The translations under genes and the position numbers were made by a program. The notes below the pieces were generated by a model. It was not told the origin of the DNA. It ran no database searches and was given only the letters and a program-made list of their open reading frames with translations. Below, piece after piece: positions 16,095 to 24,523 of a stretch of DNA of 64,000 nucleotides (positions are counted from its first letter, which is position 1; each line of letters starts with the position of its first letter). The DNA is from Devosia subaequoris (GTDB lineage Bacteria; Pseudomonadota; Alphaproteobacteria; Rhizobiales; Devosiaceae), in assembly GCF_014197055.1 (NCBI RefSeq), contig NZ_JACIEW010000001.1:62001-126000 (forward strand). Direction: 5' to 3'.

Positions 16095-16117
16095 GGTGTG
16101 CTCCGTATTTGCCGATC

Positions 16118-16143
16118 AACGGTTGGGCTATTAGGGCGGTTCC
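16118..16143 (-). promoter_or_regulatory. Predicted EcfG (general stress sigma factor) promoter
   Basis: On the minus strand, GGAAC (16143-16139) and CGTT (16121-16118) are separated by exactly 17 bases, matching the alphaproteobacterial EcfG consensus. The -10 element is 23 bases from the ATG at 16094, giving a short leader. This is the only such match I found by eye in the intergenic regions. Confidence 0.6.
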
Positions 16144-16198
16144 ACGCCCTTGAACTGCCGAAACTCAGCGCCATCTTGTTGAGACGGAAAGGAACCGC

Positions 16199-16522
16199 AT
16201 GAGCAAGAGCACAGATCGCCTGAACCGGCTGTTTGATCGTCTGGAAAGGCGCATTCCCGGTCTGGCCGCTGGCTGGCTGGCACGCTTGCGACGCCCGGGC
16301 GCGCGTTGGATTCGCATTCCACTCGGCGTTGTCCTGGTGCTGGGCGGCATCTTCAGCTTCTTGCCAGTTCTGGGCATCTGGATGCTGCCACTCGGCCTGT
16401 TGCTGTTGGCGGTCGATCTGATTTTCCTGCAAGGGCCGGTGAATACGGCTGTGTTGCGTGGGAGCCGATGGTGGACCAATTGGCAGCGGGGGCGACGCGA
16501 CAAGAAGCGCAACGGGAAATAG
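16199..16522 (+). CDS. Small membrane protein of the PGPGW type
   Basis: 107 residues with a basic N-terminus, two adjacent hydrophobic helices (about 41-58 and 62-78: LGVVLVLGGIFSFLPVLGIW, then LPLGLLLLAVDL) and a strongly basic C-terminus (RRDKKRNGK). The pattern resembles small PGPGW-type membrane proteins sometimes mis-annotated as tryptophan-synthase-like. GAAAGGAA provides the ribosome site. It is divergent from the tail-anchored protein gene. Function unknown. Confidence 0.7.
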   Translation: MSKSTDRLNRLFDRLERRIPGLAAGWLARLRRPGARWIRIPLGVVLVLGGIFSFLPVLGIWMLPLGLLLLAVDLIFLQGPVNTAVLRGSRWWTNWQRGRRDKKRNGK

Positions 16523-16524
16523 CG

Positions 16525-17118
16525 TCAGGCCCCGAGGCCGTAGTGGTCTTCAATGAGGTCCACGGCTGCGGCGAGCCGCTCATCGACAATGTGAAGATAT
16601 TGCGTCCAGTCGGCCATGCCTGCGACCTCGGCCTTGCCGTCGGAAATTCCGCGCAGGGCCAGGAGAGGGATGTCGAACGCCTGGCAGGCCCGTAGTATGG
16701 CGAAGGTTTCCATGTCCACCATATTTTCCGACACCGAATCATAGGCCGCGCCGGAGACGACATTGGCACCGGTGGACAGCGTCGCGGGCACCAGGCCGGG
16801 CACGAGTGGTTCGAGCGGCAGGGTTGCCGGAAGATCTAGGAATGGTGTTACGCCCTTGGAGAAGCCGAGAGCCGAGGCGTCCATATCGCGGTAGGACACC
16901 GAAATGGCCTGATAAACGGCGCATTGCTCAAGGCTGCGAGATCCCGCCGAACCAAGCGAAACCACAAGTTCCGGCGGGTTGGCGGCCATGCACGCAATGA
17001 TGCGTGTGGCGTTTACGGCAGCCTCTACCGGACCCACGCCTACCATGTGTGGCGTGATGCGCGCGCGTAGATGGGGGCCGTATTCCGGCTCCGCTGCCAT
17101 GAGGTAAAGGATCGGCAT
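16525..17118 (-). CDS. 5'-methylthioadenosine/S-adenosylhomocysteine nucleosidase-like protein
   Basis: 197 residues, PNP/MTAN phosphorylase-like fold. All three catalytic acids of MTAN can be placed: Glu10 (MAAEPE), Glu137 (VDMETFA) and Asp160 (RGISDG). The VVSLGSAGS motif (52-60) forms the glycine-rich base/ribose pocket. It would hydrolyse MTA or SAH, removing the by-products of polyamine, homoserine-lactone and methylation reactions. It is about 35 residues shorter than E. coli Mtn, mostly in the central region, so substrate range may differ. The stop lies two bases from that of the convergent PGPGW gene. Confidence 0.8.
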   Translation of the reverse strand: MPILYLMAAEPEYGPHLRARITPHMVGVGPVEAAVNATRIIACMAANPPELVVSLGSAGSRSLEQCAVYQAISVSYRDMDASALGFSKGVTPFLDLPATLPLEPLVPGLVPATLSTGANVVSGAAYDSVSENMVDMETFAILRACQAFDIPLLALRGISDGKAEVAGMADWTQYLHIVDERLAAAVDLIEDHYGLGA

Positions 17119-17243
17119 GGCGCAACTTCTAACACGGTCGTCGGGGGCGCCAAGCCTGTTGTTCCAATGGTTGGCGCGCGGTCAGCAAAAAGAAGGTGAT
17201 TGGCCGCAAGAGATGTAGACCCGCGGCCAGCCGTTTGGGGCAA

Positions 17244-17423
17244 TCATGCGGCCTTGCTGACTTTCTTGTTTCGTGCCGCACGTTTGCGCGGCGGCTTGAT
17301 TGACTTGGCGGCCTCGGAAGCGATTTCTGAAACGGCCTTGAACCAATAGGCCTGGTCCTGACCTTCGGGACGGCCATCAGCCTCCCACATCGCATAGGCG
17401 CGGCGTTGGACTTGTTCGTGCAT
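17244..17423 (-). CDS. DUF2934 small protein
   Basis: A 59-residue gene: MHEQVQRRAYAMWEADGRPE at the N-terminus, then a GQDQAYWFKA helix, ending in a Lys/Arg-rich tail (PPRKRAARNKK). The pattern RRAYxxWExxGRPEGxxxxxW is diagnostic of DUF2934. A perfect AAGGAG lies eight bases before the ATG. The basic tail suggests nucleic-acid binding, but no function is established. Stand-alone gene between the nucleosidase and MFS genes. The 277 bases upstream to 17700 hold no other recognisable gene. Confidence 0.85.
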   Translation of the reverse strand: MHEQVQRRAYAMWEADGRPEGQDQAYWFKAVSEIASEAAKSIKPPRKRAARNKKVSKAA

Positions 17424-17700
17424 TTCAGCACTCCTTGATGGATTGGGCGAGCAGAGCGTGCGCGCGCTTGGTTTATGAATGGTAAATTATCACCTGATGC
17501 GGACGCATTGCGTCTAGGTCGGCAGCGCGTGATAGAGTTTGTCGCTGTGGTGTCGAAGACATCCACGATGGATCGTCAGTGATGATGCGATGCTGCACTT
17601 TGCTGCTGCCGATATTCGTCAGCAGGCGTTGCCAGGCATCAAATCAGGCACGGAAGGCCGCCCCCATCTCGGGCTGGCTACCAGCAGGGATGGGTCGATA

Positions 17701-19050
17701 ATGAAGCCATTTCATCAAGTTCTCGCCAACAATCTCGTCGCCAACGTCACCAATTTCACGGTGTGGTTTGCCATAACCTTCTGGGTATTTTTGGAAACCA
17801 AATCGGTGTTCGCAACCGGCATGATCGCCGGTTTCTATCTGGTCTTCACGGCCGGGTTCGGTTTCTGGTTCGGCTCTATTGTCGATCATAACGCCAAGAA
17901 ACACGCCATGCTCGCCTCCAGCGTAACGTCGGCGCTGTTCTACCTGTTGGCGTTGGGCATGTTGCTGGCTGAGCCCGAGGGGGCGTTCCGAGATCCCTAT
18001 GGCTGGTATCTATGGGGTTTTGTTCTTCTGGTGATGCTGGGGGTTATCGCGGGCAATATCCGCTCAATTGCCTTGCCCACGCTGGTCACCATCCTGATCG
18101 CCGAGAACGACCGAGACAAAGCAAATGGGCTGGTCGGCATGGTGACAGGCATCGGATTTCTCACCACCTCGGTGATATCAGGCTTTCTGGTTGCCTATGC
18201 CGGCATGTTTGGGGTGATGGTGCTCGCCCTTGGCTCGACGGGGCTGGTTTTTCTGCATTTGAGCCTGGTGCAGATTGACGAGGGCAGAGCGTCGCCCAAT
18301 CCTGACGTGCCGCCCGAGCCCAAGCGAGTGGATATTGCCGGGACCATAAGGGTCGTGGCTGCAGTGCCGGGACTGTTCGCCCTGATCTTTTTTGCTTGCT
18401 TCAACAATTTTCTCGGCGGCGTCTTCATGGCCCTGCTTGACGCCTATGGCCTGTCGCTCGTGCCGGTGGAGGTGTGGGGGCTGACTTTTGGCGTGCTTTC
18501 GATTGCCTTCATCCTGAGCGGGATCATCATTTCCAGAACAGGATTGGGCACGAATCCATTGCGTACCCTATTGATGGTCAACGCCATCATGTGGGTTGGG
18601 TGCAGCGTATTCACCATCCAGTCCTCGTTTTGGCTGTTGGCGGCTGGCTGCTTCTTATGGATGTTCCTGGCGCCTTATGCCGAGGCTGCTGAGCACACAA
18701 CTCTGCAAAAAGTGGTGCCATTGGAGCGGCAGGGCCGGGTGTTTGGCTTTGCCCAATCGGTCGAACAATCCGCGTCGCCCCTTACGGCATTCCTCATTGG
18801 TCCGTTGACGCAGTTCATGGTCATTCCGTTCATGACGGATGGTGCGGGGGCAGACGCGATTGGGGGCTGGTTCGGAACTGGGCCGGAACGCGGCATAGCG
18901 CTCGTATTCACCATTGCCGGCCTGGTTGGCCTGCTGGTCACCATTTTTGCGTTCAATTCGCGCCATTATCGAGACCTTTCCGCGGCTTATGCCCGGGGCA
19001 TGGACGACGACGGCGAAGGTGGCGGGGCGGCTGTGGCCAACCCCGCCTGA
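17701..19050 (+). CDS. Major facilitator superfamily transporter
   Basis: 449-residue inner-membrane protein with about 12 hydrophobic helices and a typical cytoplasmic loop after helix 2 (GSIVDHNAKKH). A hydrophilic central loop (about 188-215) separates the two six-helix halves. The Gly-rich acidic tail (DDDGEGGGAA) is cytoplasmic. The long open frame upstream to 17539 lacks homology, so ATG 17701 is chosen. The substrate cannot be assigned; there are no co-transcribed metabolic genes. Confidence 0.85.
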   Translation: MKPFHQVLANNLVANVTNFTVWFAITFWVFLETKSVFATGMIAGFYLVFTAGFGFWFGSIVDHNAKKHAMLASSVTSALFYLLALGMLLAEPEGAFRDPYGWYLWGFVLLVMLGVIAGNIRSIALPTLVTILIAENDRDKANGLVGMVTGIGFLTTSVISGFLVAYAGMFGVMVLALGSTGLVFLHLSLVQIDEGRASPNPDVPPEPKRVDIAGTIRVVAAVPGLFALIFFACFNNFLGGVFMALLDAYGLSLVPVEVWGLTFGVLSIAFILSGIIISRTGLGTNPLRTLLMVNAIMWVGCSVFTIQSSFWLLAAGCFLWMFLAPYAEAAEHTTLQKVVPLERQGRVFGFAQSVEQSASPLTAFLIGPLTQFMVIPFMTDGAGADAIGGWFGTGPERGIALVFTIAGLVGLLVTIFAFNSRHYRDLSAAYARGMDDDGEGGGAAVANPA

Positions 19051-19247
19051 TCGGGAACGTGCGGGTTCCGCAGGGGCTACTTCGTTTGATGCCCTATCCG
19101 CCGTGTCAGCGGAAAAGCCATAGCCACATGGCTGCAGCCAGACCGATGACGGACAGAGCGCGCGCATTTCCACGTGAACAAGCGAAATTTATCCGCCGTA
19201 TTGCTGCCTGCCTTGCCCGGGCGTCCGCGGGGCCACATATTCATGTC

Positions 19248-19967
19248 ATGAGTGAAAAAAATCCGGCTCGCCGCGCCGATGCGGTGACGCCAAAAACCAA
19301 TGTTCGGGACGAGGTGTCTGCCTTTGTGCAGAAGGTGGGGCTTATGGCCCGCCCCAATGCAGCGGAGGATGGGCGGCTTTTGTTCGGCATGGATGCGACC
19401 ATGAGCAGGCAGCCCACCTGGGACATGGCAGTTTCCCTGCAGGCAGGCATGTTCGAGGCCATCCCCAAGGACGCGCATCTGCAGGTGCAATTGATTTACT
19501 TTCGGGGGTTGGGCGAATGCCGAGCCTCGAAATGGGTTCTCGATGCCAACGCTCTGGCCCGCCTGATGAGTACGATTTCCTGCCAGGGTGGCAATACGCA
19601 GATTGGGCGGGTGTTCTCGCACGCCCGGGATGAGCACAAGAGGCGGCGCATCAGTGCAGTGGTCTATGTCGGTGACGCAATTGAAGAGAATGTGGATGCG
19701 CTTTGCGCCAAGGCGGGGGAGCTCGGTGTGATGGGGCTGCCGCTGTTTGTGTTCCAGGAGGGGCATGACAGCCGGGTGGAGGCGGCCTTTCGGGAGTTTG
19801 CACGGCTCTCCAAGGGAGCCTATGCGCGGTTTGACAGCTCGGCGCCGCAGCAGCTCGCCGATTTGCTCAAGGCCGTGGCGGCCTATGCCAGTGGCGGACG
19901 GGCGCAACTCAAGCTGCAATCGAGCGGTGCGGCGCGGGCCCTGCTAAGCCAGATCGAGAAACAATGA
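19248..19967 (+). CDS. VWA-fold protein paired with a J-domain membrane protein
   Basis: 239 residues, cytoplasmic. The LLFGMDATMS segment resembles a MIDAS metal site (D-x-T-x-S), and the strand-helix pattern through VVYVGDAIEEN and LPLFVFQEG fits a von Willebrand A-like fold. The last 40 residues are helical. The stop overlaps the start of the next gene (ATGA), which encodes a membrane protein with a DnaJ domain, so the two probably work together. The pairing is familiar to me from other alphaproteobacteria, but the role is undefined. ATG 19248 is preferred to the long upstream extension. Confidence 0.7.
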   Translation: MSEKNPARRADAVTPKTNVRDEVSAFVQKVGLMARPNAAEDGRLLFGMDATMSRQPTWDMAVSLQAGMFEAIPKDAHLQVQLIYFRGLGECRASKWVLDANALARLMSTISCQGGNTQIGRVFSHARDEHKRRRISAVVYVGDAIEENVDALCAKAGELGVMGLPLFVFQEGHDSRVEAAFREFARLSKGAYARFDSSAPQQLADLLKAVAAYASGGRAQLKLQSSGAARALLSQIEKQ

Positions 19968-20671
19968 GCTGGGTATTTCTCGGCGTCCTGATCCTGATCG
20001 GCATCGCGTGGCTGGTCTATGCACTGCGCAATATGGATCGGCGCCTAGTAATGCGCGGGCTGCGCTGGATCGTCGGCGGTGGCGCCGGGCTCATTGCGGC
20101 AGCTGCGCTTCTCTTCCGGCGTATCGATATCGCCATGATCCTGGGCGCGGTCGCTGCATCGGTGCTGCTGCACGGCCGGCTGGGGCAATTCTCATTCGAC
20201 AGCGTCGGTTCGGGGCCTTCGAATGTGTCCAAGGTCCGCAGCCGGTATCTGGCCATGGAACTGGACCATGACACGGGTGAGCTGACGGGCAGGGTGCTGG
20301 ATGGGCAATTTGCCGGCTGGGACCTGATGGATTTGGACGAAGCGGAGACGCGCGCCCTGATCGAGGAGATCGGGCGCGATTCAGAGAGCGTCAATCTGCT
20401 TGAGAGCTGGCTCGACACCAATCGTGCCGGGTGGCGAGAATATTTTGCCGAAAACGGCGCCTCGAGAGCCGATAATGGACGATCAAACGGTGCTGCCGGT
20501 GACCCGGTGGCCGAGGCCTATGCTGTTTTGGGGTTGGAACCCGGCGCCTCCGACGAGGAGATCAAGGCGGCGCATCGTGAATTGATGAAGGGCGTGCATC
20601 CCGACAGAGGCGGCTCAGAATTTCTGGCCGCCAAGATCAATGAGGCGCGAGACTTCCTGCTCGGACGATGA
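19964..20671 (+). CDS. Membrane-anchored J-domain (DnaJ-like) protein
   Basis: 235 residues. Three hydrophobic stretches near the N-terminus (about 2-20, 33-50, 54-70) anchor it; the C-terminal 60 residues form a J domain with the HPD motif (KGVHPDRGG) required to stimulate DnaK. A single membrane anchor plus terminal J domain resembles TIM14/DjlA-type co-chaperones, which recruit Hsp70 to a membrane site. Translationally coupled to the VWA-like gene upstream, whose product may be its client or partner (inference). Confidence 0.82.
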   Translation: MSWVFLGVLILIGIAWLVYALRNMDRRLVMRGLRWIVGGGAGLIAAAALLFRRIDIAMILGAVAASVLLHGRLGQFSFDSVGSGPSNVSKVRSRYLAMELDHDTGELTGRVLDGQFAGWDLMDLDEAETRALIEEIGRDSESVNLLESWLDTNRAGWREYFAENGASRADNGRSNGAAGDPVAEAYAVLGLEPGASDEEIKAAHRELMKGVHPDRGGSEFLAAKINEARDFLLGR

Positions 20672-20696
20672 CCCCAGCGACATGAATGCTGTCGTT

Positions 20697-21896
20697 TCAG
20701 TCGGTTGCCCTGAGCCCATGGCGCTGACCATGCGCAACCCAGGTTGCCAAAGGCACCATTGCCAGCCCGGCCCAACCATAGGCCGGCAGTATGCCGACGC
20801 CCTCTGCCAGAAAACCGAAGGCCAGTGTGCCCAGAATGCCCGAGATATTTTCCGCCATGACCAGGGCGGAAGTCGTGGTGGCGCGGCTTTTGCCTTCCAT
20901 GACGCGATGAAAGCGGGCCTCGGCCAGAACGCTAAGCGGCGCCATGAGCACATAGGCCAGGCACAGCAGCAGCACGAACCACGGGGAGGTGCCGATTGAA
21001 GACAGGAGCAGCAGTCCGCCGCCGAGGAGCGGAAGCAACCACGCCAACCAGGGCCGTCCAGCCAGACGGTGGGCATAGATGCTCGCCGCAGCATAGAAAA
21101 ATTCCACCGCCGCGCCGGCAATACCCCAGGCCCAGACCGGAAGATCGACCGCAAGATAGTAGATCTGGTCGAACTCTTCGATGAGCTCGAAGATCACGAG
21201 ACCGACCGCGATATAGGTGGTGACGAAGCGCAAATCGGCGTGTCGGCGAAACTCCATCGCGGCTTCGGCAAAGTGCGATAAATAAGTGGCCGGGGTTTCG
21301 ACCGGTTCGGGGGCGGCGGCACCGCGACGCGTGTCGCGCAACCAGAAGGCGAGGAAGGACGCGAGCAATAGTGGCGGTAGGGAAAGCCACAGGCCCCAGT
21401 CGAAGCTGTAATAGGCGACAATTCCACCCAGCAACGCGCCAGAGCCGATGCCGAGCTCCTCAGCGGCATTGTCGCGGCCCAGCACCTTGTCGAAGTCTAC
21501 TACGCGGCCTTCGTGTTCCATTCGTTCGTACAGCAGCGCCTCTCGAGAGCCCGATTGCAGGGCCTGGGCGAGGCTCCAAAACAGAAAGCCGAGCGCATAG
21601 AGCCAAAAGTTGCCCGCAGCGGCGATCCAGAGCAGGAAGGTCAGCGCCTTGAACAGTGGCGCAGAGACCAGGAGCCATCGCCGGTCAAAGTGGTCCGAGA
21701 GTGCGCTTGAGGGCATCTCCAGCACGATCGCGGTGGCGGACCAGAAGGCCAGTAACAGTCCGATTTCGGTTAGCGACAGGCCCTCAAGCTGAAACAGCGC
21801 CGTGTAGAAGGCATAGGCGAGGATGAAGTCAAACAGGAAAGCATAGGCGTAGTAGAGCCCGAGGAAGCGACGGAGGTCTGAGGACGAGCTGGACAT
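20697..21896 (-). CDS. Major facilitator superfamily transporter
   Basis: 399 residues, about 12 hydrophobic helices. An early motif resembling the MFS loop 2-3 signature is visible (SSALSDHFDRRW, about residues 60-71). The open frame extends further upstream, but ATG 21896, preceded by AGGAT, fits the start of the first helix (FLGLYYAYAFLFDFILAYAF). It converges on the J-domain gene. Drug or metabolite efflux is likely, but no substrate clue is present. Confidence 0.82.
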   Translation of the reverse strand: MSSSSSDLRRFLGLYYAYAFLFDFILAYAFYTALFQLEGLSLTEIGLLLAFWSATAIVLEMPSSALSDHFDRRWLLVSAPLFKALTFLLWIAAAGNFWLYALGFLFWSLAQALQSGSREALLYERMEHEGRVVDFDKVLGRDNAAEELGIGSGALLGGIVAYYSFDWGLWLSLPPLLLASFLAFWLRDTRRGAAAPEPVETPATYLSHFAEAAMEFRRHADLRFVTTYIAVGLVIFELIEEFDQIYYLAVDLPVWAWGIAGAAVEFFYAAASIYAHRLAGRPWLAWLLPLLGGGLLLLSSIGTSPWFVLLLCLAYVLMAPLSVLAEARFHRVMEGKSRATTTSALVMAENISGILGTLAFGFLAEGVGILPAYGWAGLAMVPLATWVAHGQRHGLRATD

Positions 21897-22091
21897 CGTG
21901 GCGATCCTGTTTCGCTCGTCCAAGGATTGCATATCCAGACACTGGTGGGCACCAGCGATAGCCAGATGGATCAGATTATTGCTGCGATTATGAGTCTGAT
22001 GCGCGATGAGCAGGCGTGACTGCAATTTGGCGTCTTCGGTCTAGGCTCGCTCGGTGAGCCATGCTAAACCGTCCGCAAATCGACGCCATAT

Positions 22092-22508
22092 ATGCGGAAT
22101 CGAAAATTGGCCCAGACCGGTATCAAGCAGTTCCTGACCGAAATCTTCTCGTGGTGGGGTGGTAACACCTGGGGCACGCGCCTCTGGATCCGCCGTTTCG
22201 GCGACTATGTCGGGTCCGATGAATTTGGCAATCGCTATTATCAGGACCGCAAGGCCAATCGACGCTATGTAACCTATGCTGGCGGTTTTGCTGACGCATC
22301 GGCCATTCCGCCCGGCTGGCACGGCTGGATGCATCATCGGTCCGATGTGGCACCTGCCAATGCAAAATATGAGCCGCATCCCTGGGAGAAGGCGCATCAG
22401 CCCAACCTGACCGGGACGGCCGCCGCCTATCGTCCCGATGGCAGCCTGCTCAACAAGGGCGAGCGTCCGCGGGTGACCGGCGATTACCAGGCCTGGTCGC
22501 CCGAATAA
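22092..22508 (+). CDS. NDUFA12-family complex I accessory subunit
   Basis: 138 residues of the B17.2/NDUFA12 family: TWGTRLWIRRFGDYVGSDE, then GNRYYQDRK and RRYVTYAGG, PPGWHGWMHH and the C-terminal HPWEKAHQPNLTGT. This supernumerary subunit of NADH:ubiquinone oxidoreductase is shared by alphaproteobacteria and mitochondria and sits on the matrix/cytoplasmic side of the complex. No strong ribosome site is visible before ATG 22092. It is followed by the DUF2155 gene, a pairing common in alphaproteobacteria. Confidence 0.93.
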   Translation: MRNRKLAQTGIKQFLTEIFSWWGGNTWGTRLWIRRFGDYVGSDEFGNRYYQDRKANRRYVTYAGGFADASAIPPGWHGWMHHRSDVAPANAKYEPHPWEKAHQPNLTGTAAAYRPDGSLLNKGERPRVTGDYQAWSPE

Positions 22509-22531
22509 GGGGTCGCGGTTTGCGGCAGTCC

Positions 22532-22936
22532 ATGAAAATTCTGCTTCGGCCGCTCCTGATAGCGGCCGTTTTGCCCTTTGTACCTACGGTGCAGGCGCAG
22601 CCGGTAGCCAATCCGATTGCGACCTTTGCCGGCCTCGACAAGATTACCGGTCGAATTACGCGCTTCGATGTCTATGTCGATGAAACAGTTCTGTTTGGCG
22701 CGCTCGAGCTCACGCCGCGCGCCTGCTACGATCGCCCCAAGAGCGACACGCTGCAGCGCACATCTGCTTTTCTTGAGGTCAATCAGATGAGCCTGGACGG
22801 CACCGGGGAGCGGATATTCACGGGCTGGATGTTTGCCGATAGTCCGGCGCTCAACGCGGTGGACCACGCGGTCTATGATGTGTGGCTCATCGAGTGCAAG
22901 ACGTCGACCAACGTGCCTCCGCCCGACGCGCGCTGA
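22532..22936 (+). CDS. Exported DUF2155 protein
   Basis: 134 residues with a Sec signal peptide (MKILLRPLLIAAVLPFVPTVQA) and a DUF2155 core: FAGLDKITGRITRFDVYVDE, FGALELTPRACYDRP, AFLEVNQM, FTGWMFADSP and VWLIECKT. Two cysteines may pair in the periplasm. ATG 22532 is chosen over an upstream TTG because the signal peptide starts there. Periplasmic, function undefined. It lies 23 bases after the NDUFA12 gene and probably shares its transcript. A 7-bp stem at 23022-23039 follows before the convergent aminoglycoside phosphotransferase gene. Confidence 0.85.
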   Translation: MKILLRPLLIAAVLPFVPTVQAQPVANPIATFAGLDKITGRITRFDVYVDETVLFGALELTPRACYDRPKSDTLQRTSAFLEVNQMSLDGTGERIFTGWMFADSPALNAVDHAVYDVWLIECKTSTNVPPPDAR

Positions 22937-23081
22937 TTTGCGCCGACCGCGTGTTCATTTTGGACGCGTTCTCCCAATGCCGCAACACACAGTAGCTCTT
23001 GGAGATTGCTCTAACAGGACCTCCGGCGGAGTCGCCGGATACCGGTGATCGCATGACGATGTTGGCGCTTAATCCGGGGCA

Positions 23082-23858
23082 CTAGAACATTTCGTCCAGG
23101 GTGCAATAGAAGCGAAACTTGGTTTCGTCCCATGTTGCGCCATAGGCGGCGAGAAAGGGCGCGATGTGCTCCGGGCCGATATTATCCCTGATGCTGCGAC
23201 AAGCGATGGCCAAATCCTGCCAGACATCTGCGATCCCGAGGCGTCCGCAATCGACCATGCCGGAAAAGCGACCATCGACGGCGAGGATATTGGGCGTGCA
23301 TGCGTCGCCATGGGTGAGGATGGCGTCGCCTGTCTCGGGGCGGTTAGCATGGAGCCATTCAAGCACCTGTTCGCCGGTCCACCCCAGGCGCTCGGCGTCG
23401 AAATCTGTCTCGTCGACGAGACCGGCTTCGAGGCGCTGTTCGGCAAGGGCCAACCGTGTTTCAATGCAGTGGTCAAATGGACAAGTGGTCGGATCCAGCG
23501 CATGCAGACGTTTCAAAGCCTGGGCGTAGGCTCGGACGACGACCTCCGGTTGATTGGCGTAGTGCGTAAGGTCGTCGCCGGGAACGGCGCTCATCAGGAG
23601 CCAAAGGCGATCATTGCCCTGTTCGGCGTCTACCACGCGTGGAGCCTTGAAGCCCATGCGAGTCAGCCAGTTGAGGCGCTCGATCTCCCCCGGTAGTTCC
23701 CCAAGCGGGTGACCGGTTTCGGCCTTGAGGAAGACCGAGTTGCCGTCGCCAAGGACGATGCGCCAGACGTCGCAGGTTGATCTGCCAATGGTAACTTTGG
23801 TCCAGGTCAGATCGCTTAGTGGGCTCAGGCTTTCGGGCAGGTCGTCAGGTTTGGTCAT
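23082..23858 (-). CDS. APH(3')-II-like aminoglycoside 3'-phosphotransferase
   Basis: 258-residue kinase-fold enzyme with full family motifs: Lys45 (VFLKAE) for ATP, the Brenner motif HGDACTPN (183-190) with catalytic Asp185, and VDCGRLG (202-208) with metal ligand Asp203. Stretches CPFDH, EAGLVD and GRFSG closely recall APH(3')-IIa (nptII product, 264 residues). It would phosphorylate the 3'-OH of kanamycin/neomycin-type drugs in the cytoplasm; the real substrate is untested. Its ATG lies inside the end of aat (14-base overlap), implying translational coupling. It sits in an otherwise housekeeping block (aroQ-accBC-aat / DUF2155-NDUFA12), suggesting insertion. Confidence 0.88.
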   Translation of the reverse strand: MTKPDDLPESLSPLSDLTWTKVTIGRSTCDVWRIVLGDGNSVFLKAETGHPLGELPGEIERLNWLTRMGFKAPRVVDAEQGNDRLWLLMSAVPGDDLTHYANQPEVVVRAYAQALKRLHALDPTTCPFDHCIETRLALAEQRLEAGLVDETDFDAERLGWTGEQVLEWLHANRPETGDAILTHGDACTPNILAVDGRFSGMVDCGRLGIADVWQDLAIACRSIRDNIGPEHIAPFLAAYGATWDETKFRFYCTLDEMF

Positions 23859-24486
23859 TGCTGTCCCAAGCGCTCCAATCGCCTTCGCGCTGCAGAGCGA
23901 GGCTGAGGCGATCTTCATATTCGGTTCGGGGGATTTCGATACCGCCGAGCGATTCGAGGTGATCTGTGAGGAACTGCGTGTCGAGCAGTTCATAGCCACC
24001 GGCCTTCAGACGGTCGACCAGGTGCGCCATGGCCATTTTGGAAGCATTGGTGCGGCGGTGGAACATGGACTCGCCGAAAAATGCCGCGCCGATCGCCAGG
24101 CCATAGAGACCACCCACCAGGTCATCGCCGTCCCAGACTTCCACCGTATGGGCAATGCCGCGCCTGAATAGTTCGCCATAGACAGAGCGGATTGTACTAT
24201 TGATCCAAGTGGTCTGGCGGTCATCGCCAACGGTGGCACAGCCCTCGACAATGCCGTCCCAATCGGTATCGACTCGGATGGCCCAGCCGGAATTGCGCAT
24301 GGCCTTTCGCAGGCTCTTGCTGGCATGAAAACCATCGAGTGGCATGATGCCGCGCAGATCAGGGCTCACCCAGAAGAGATCTGTGTCGGTCGCATCCTCC
24401 GCCATCGGAAAGATCCCCGCCTTATAGGCGCGAACGATCAGTTCTGGCGTAATGTCGACGGTGAAAGGATCTGTCTGGCGGGCCAT
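23845..24486 (-). CDS. aat: Leucyl/phenylalanyl-tRNA-protein transferase
   Basis: 213 residues. Family landmarks: AYKAGIFPMAED near the N-terminus, FWVSPDLRGIMPLDGFHASK, GLYGLAIGAAFFGESMF (about 127-143), and a DTQFLTDHLESLGG end. It transfers Leu or Phe from charged tRNA to N-terminal Arg/Lys of proteins, creating N-degrons that ClpS passes to ClpAP; clpS and clpA are also in this window (40862-43630). It is separated from accC by a hairpin with a T-rich tail, so it may have its own promoter. The 3' end overlaps the phosphotransferase start. Confidence 0.95.
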   Translation of the reverse strand: MARQTDPFTVDITPELIVRAYKAGIFPMAEDATDTDLFWVSPDLRGIMPLDGFHASKSLRKAMRNSGWAIRVDTDWDGIVEGCATVGDDRQTTWINSTIRSVYGELFRRGIAHTVEVWDGDDLVGGLYGLAIGAAFFGESMFHRRTNASKMAMAHLVDRLKAGGYELLDTQFLTDHLESLGGIEIPRTEYEDRLSLALQREGDWSAWDSNDQT

Positions 24487-24498
24487 GTTCTAAAGATA

Positions 24499-24518
24499 AG
24501 GGGCGCCTACGCGCCCCT
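24499..24518 (-). terminator. Rho-independent terminator-like hairpin after accC
   Basis: A stem of eight pairs (24499-24506 and 24511-24518, loop of four) lies directly after the accC stop; on the minus strand it is followed by TTATCTTTA. It probably limits transcription from accB-accC into aat. Confidence 0.6.
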
Positions 24519-24523
24519 CAAGC

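Noticed and set aside
17129-17566. 145-codon minus-strand frame
   Set aside because: Overlaps in another frame the 59-codon DUF2934 gene, which has a strong ribosome site and a family signature.
19077-19919. 280-codon open frame on the minus strand
   Set aside because: It is antisense to the VWA-like gene, has no recognisable domain, and arises from high-GC codon bias.
22041-22397. 118-codon minus-strand frame
   Set aside because: Antisense to the NDUFA12 gene, which has unambiguous homology.
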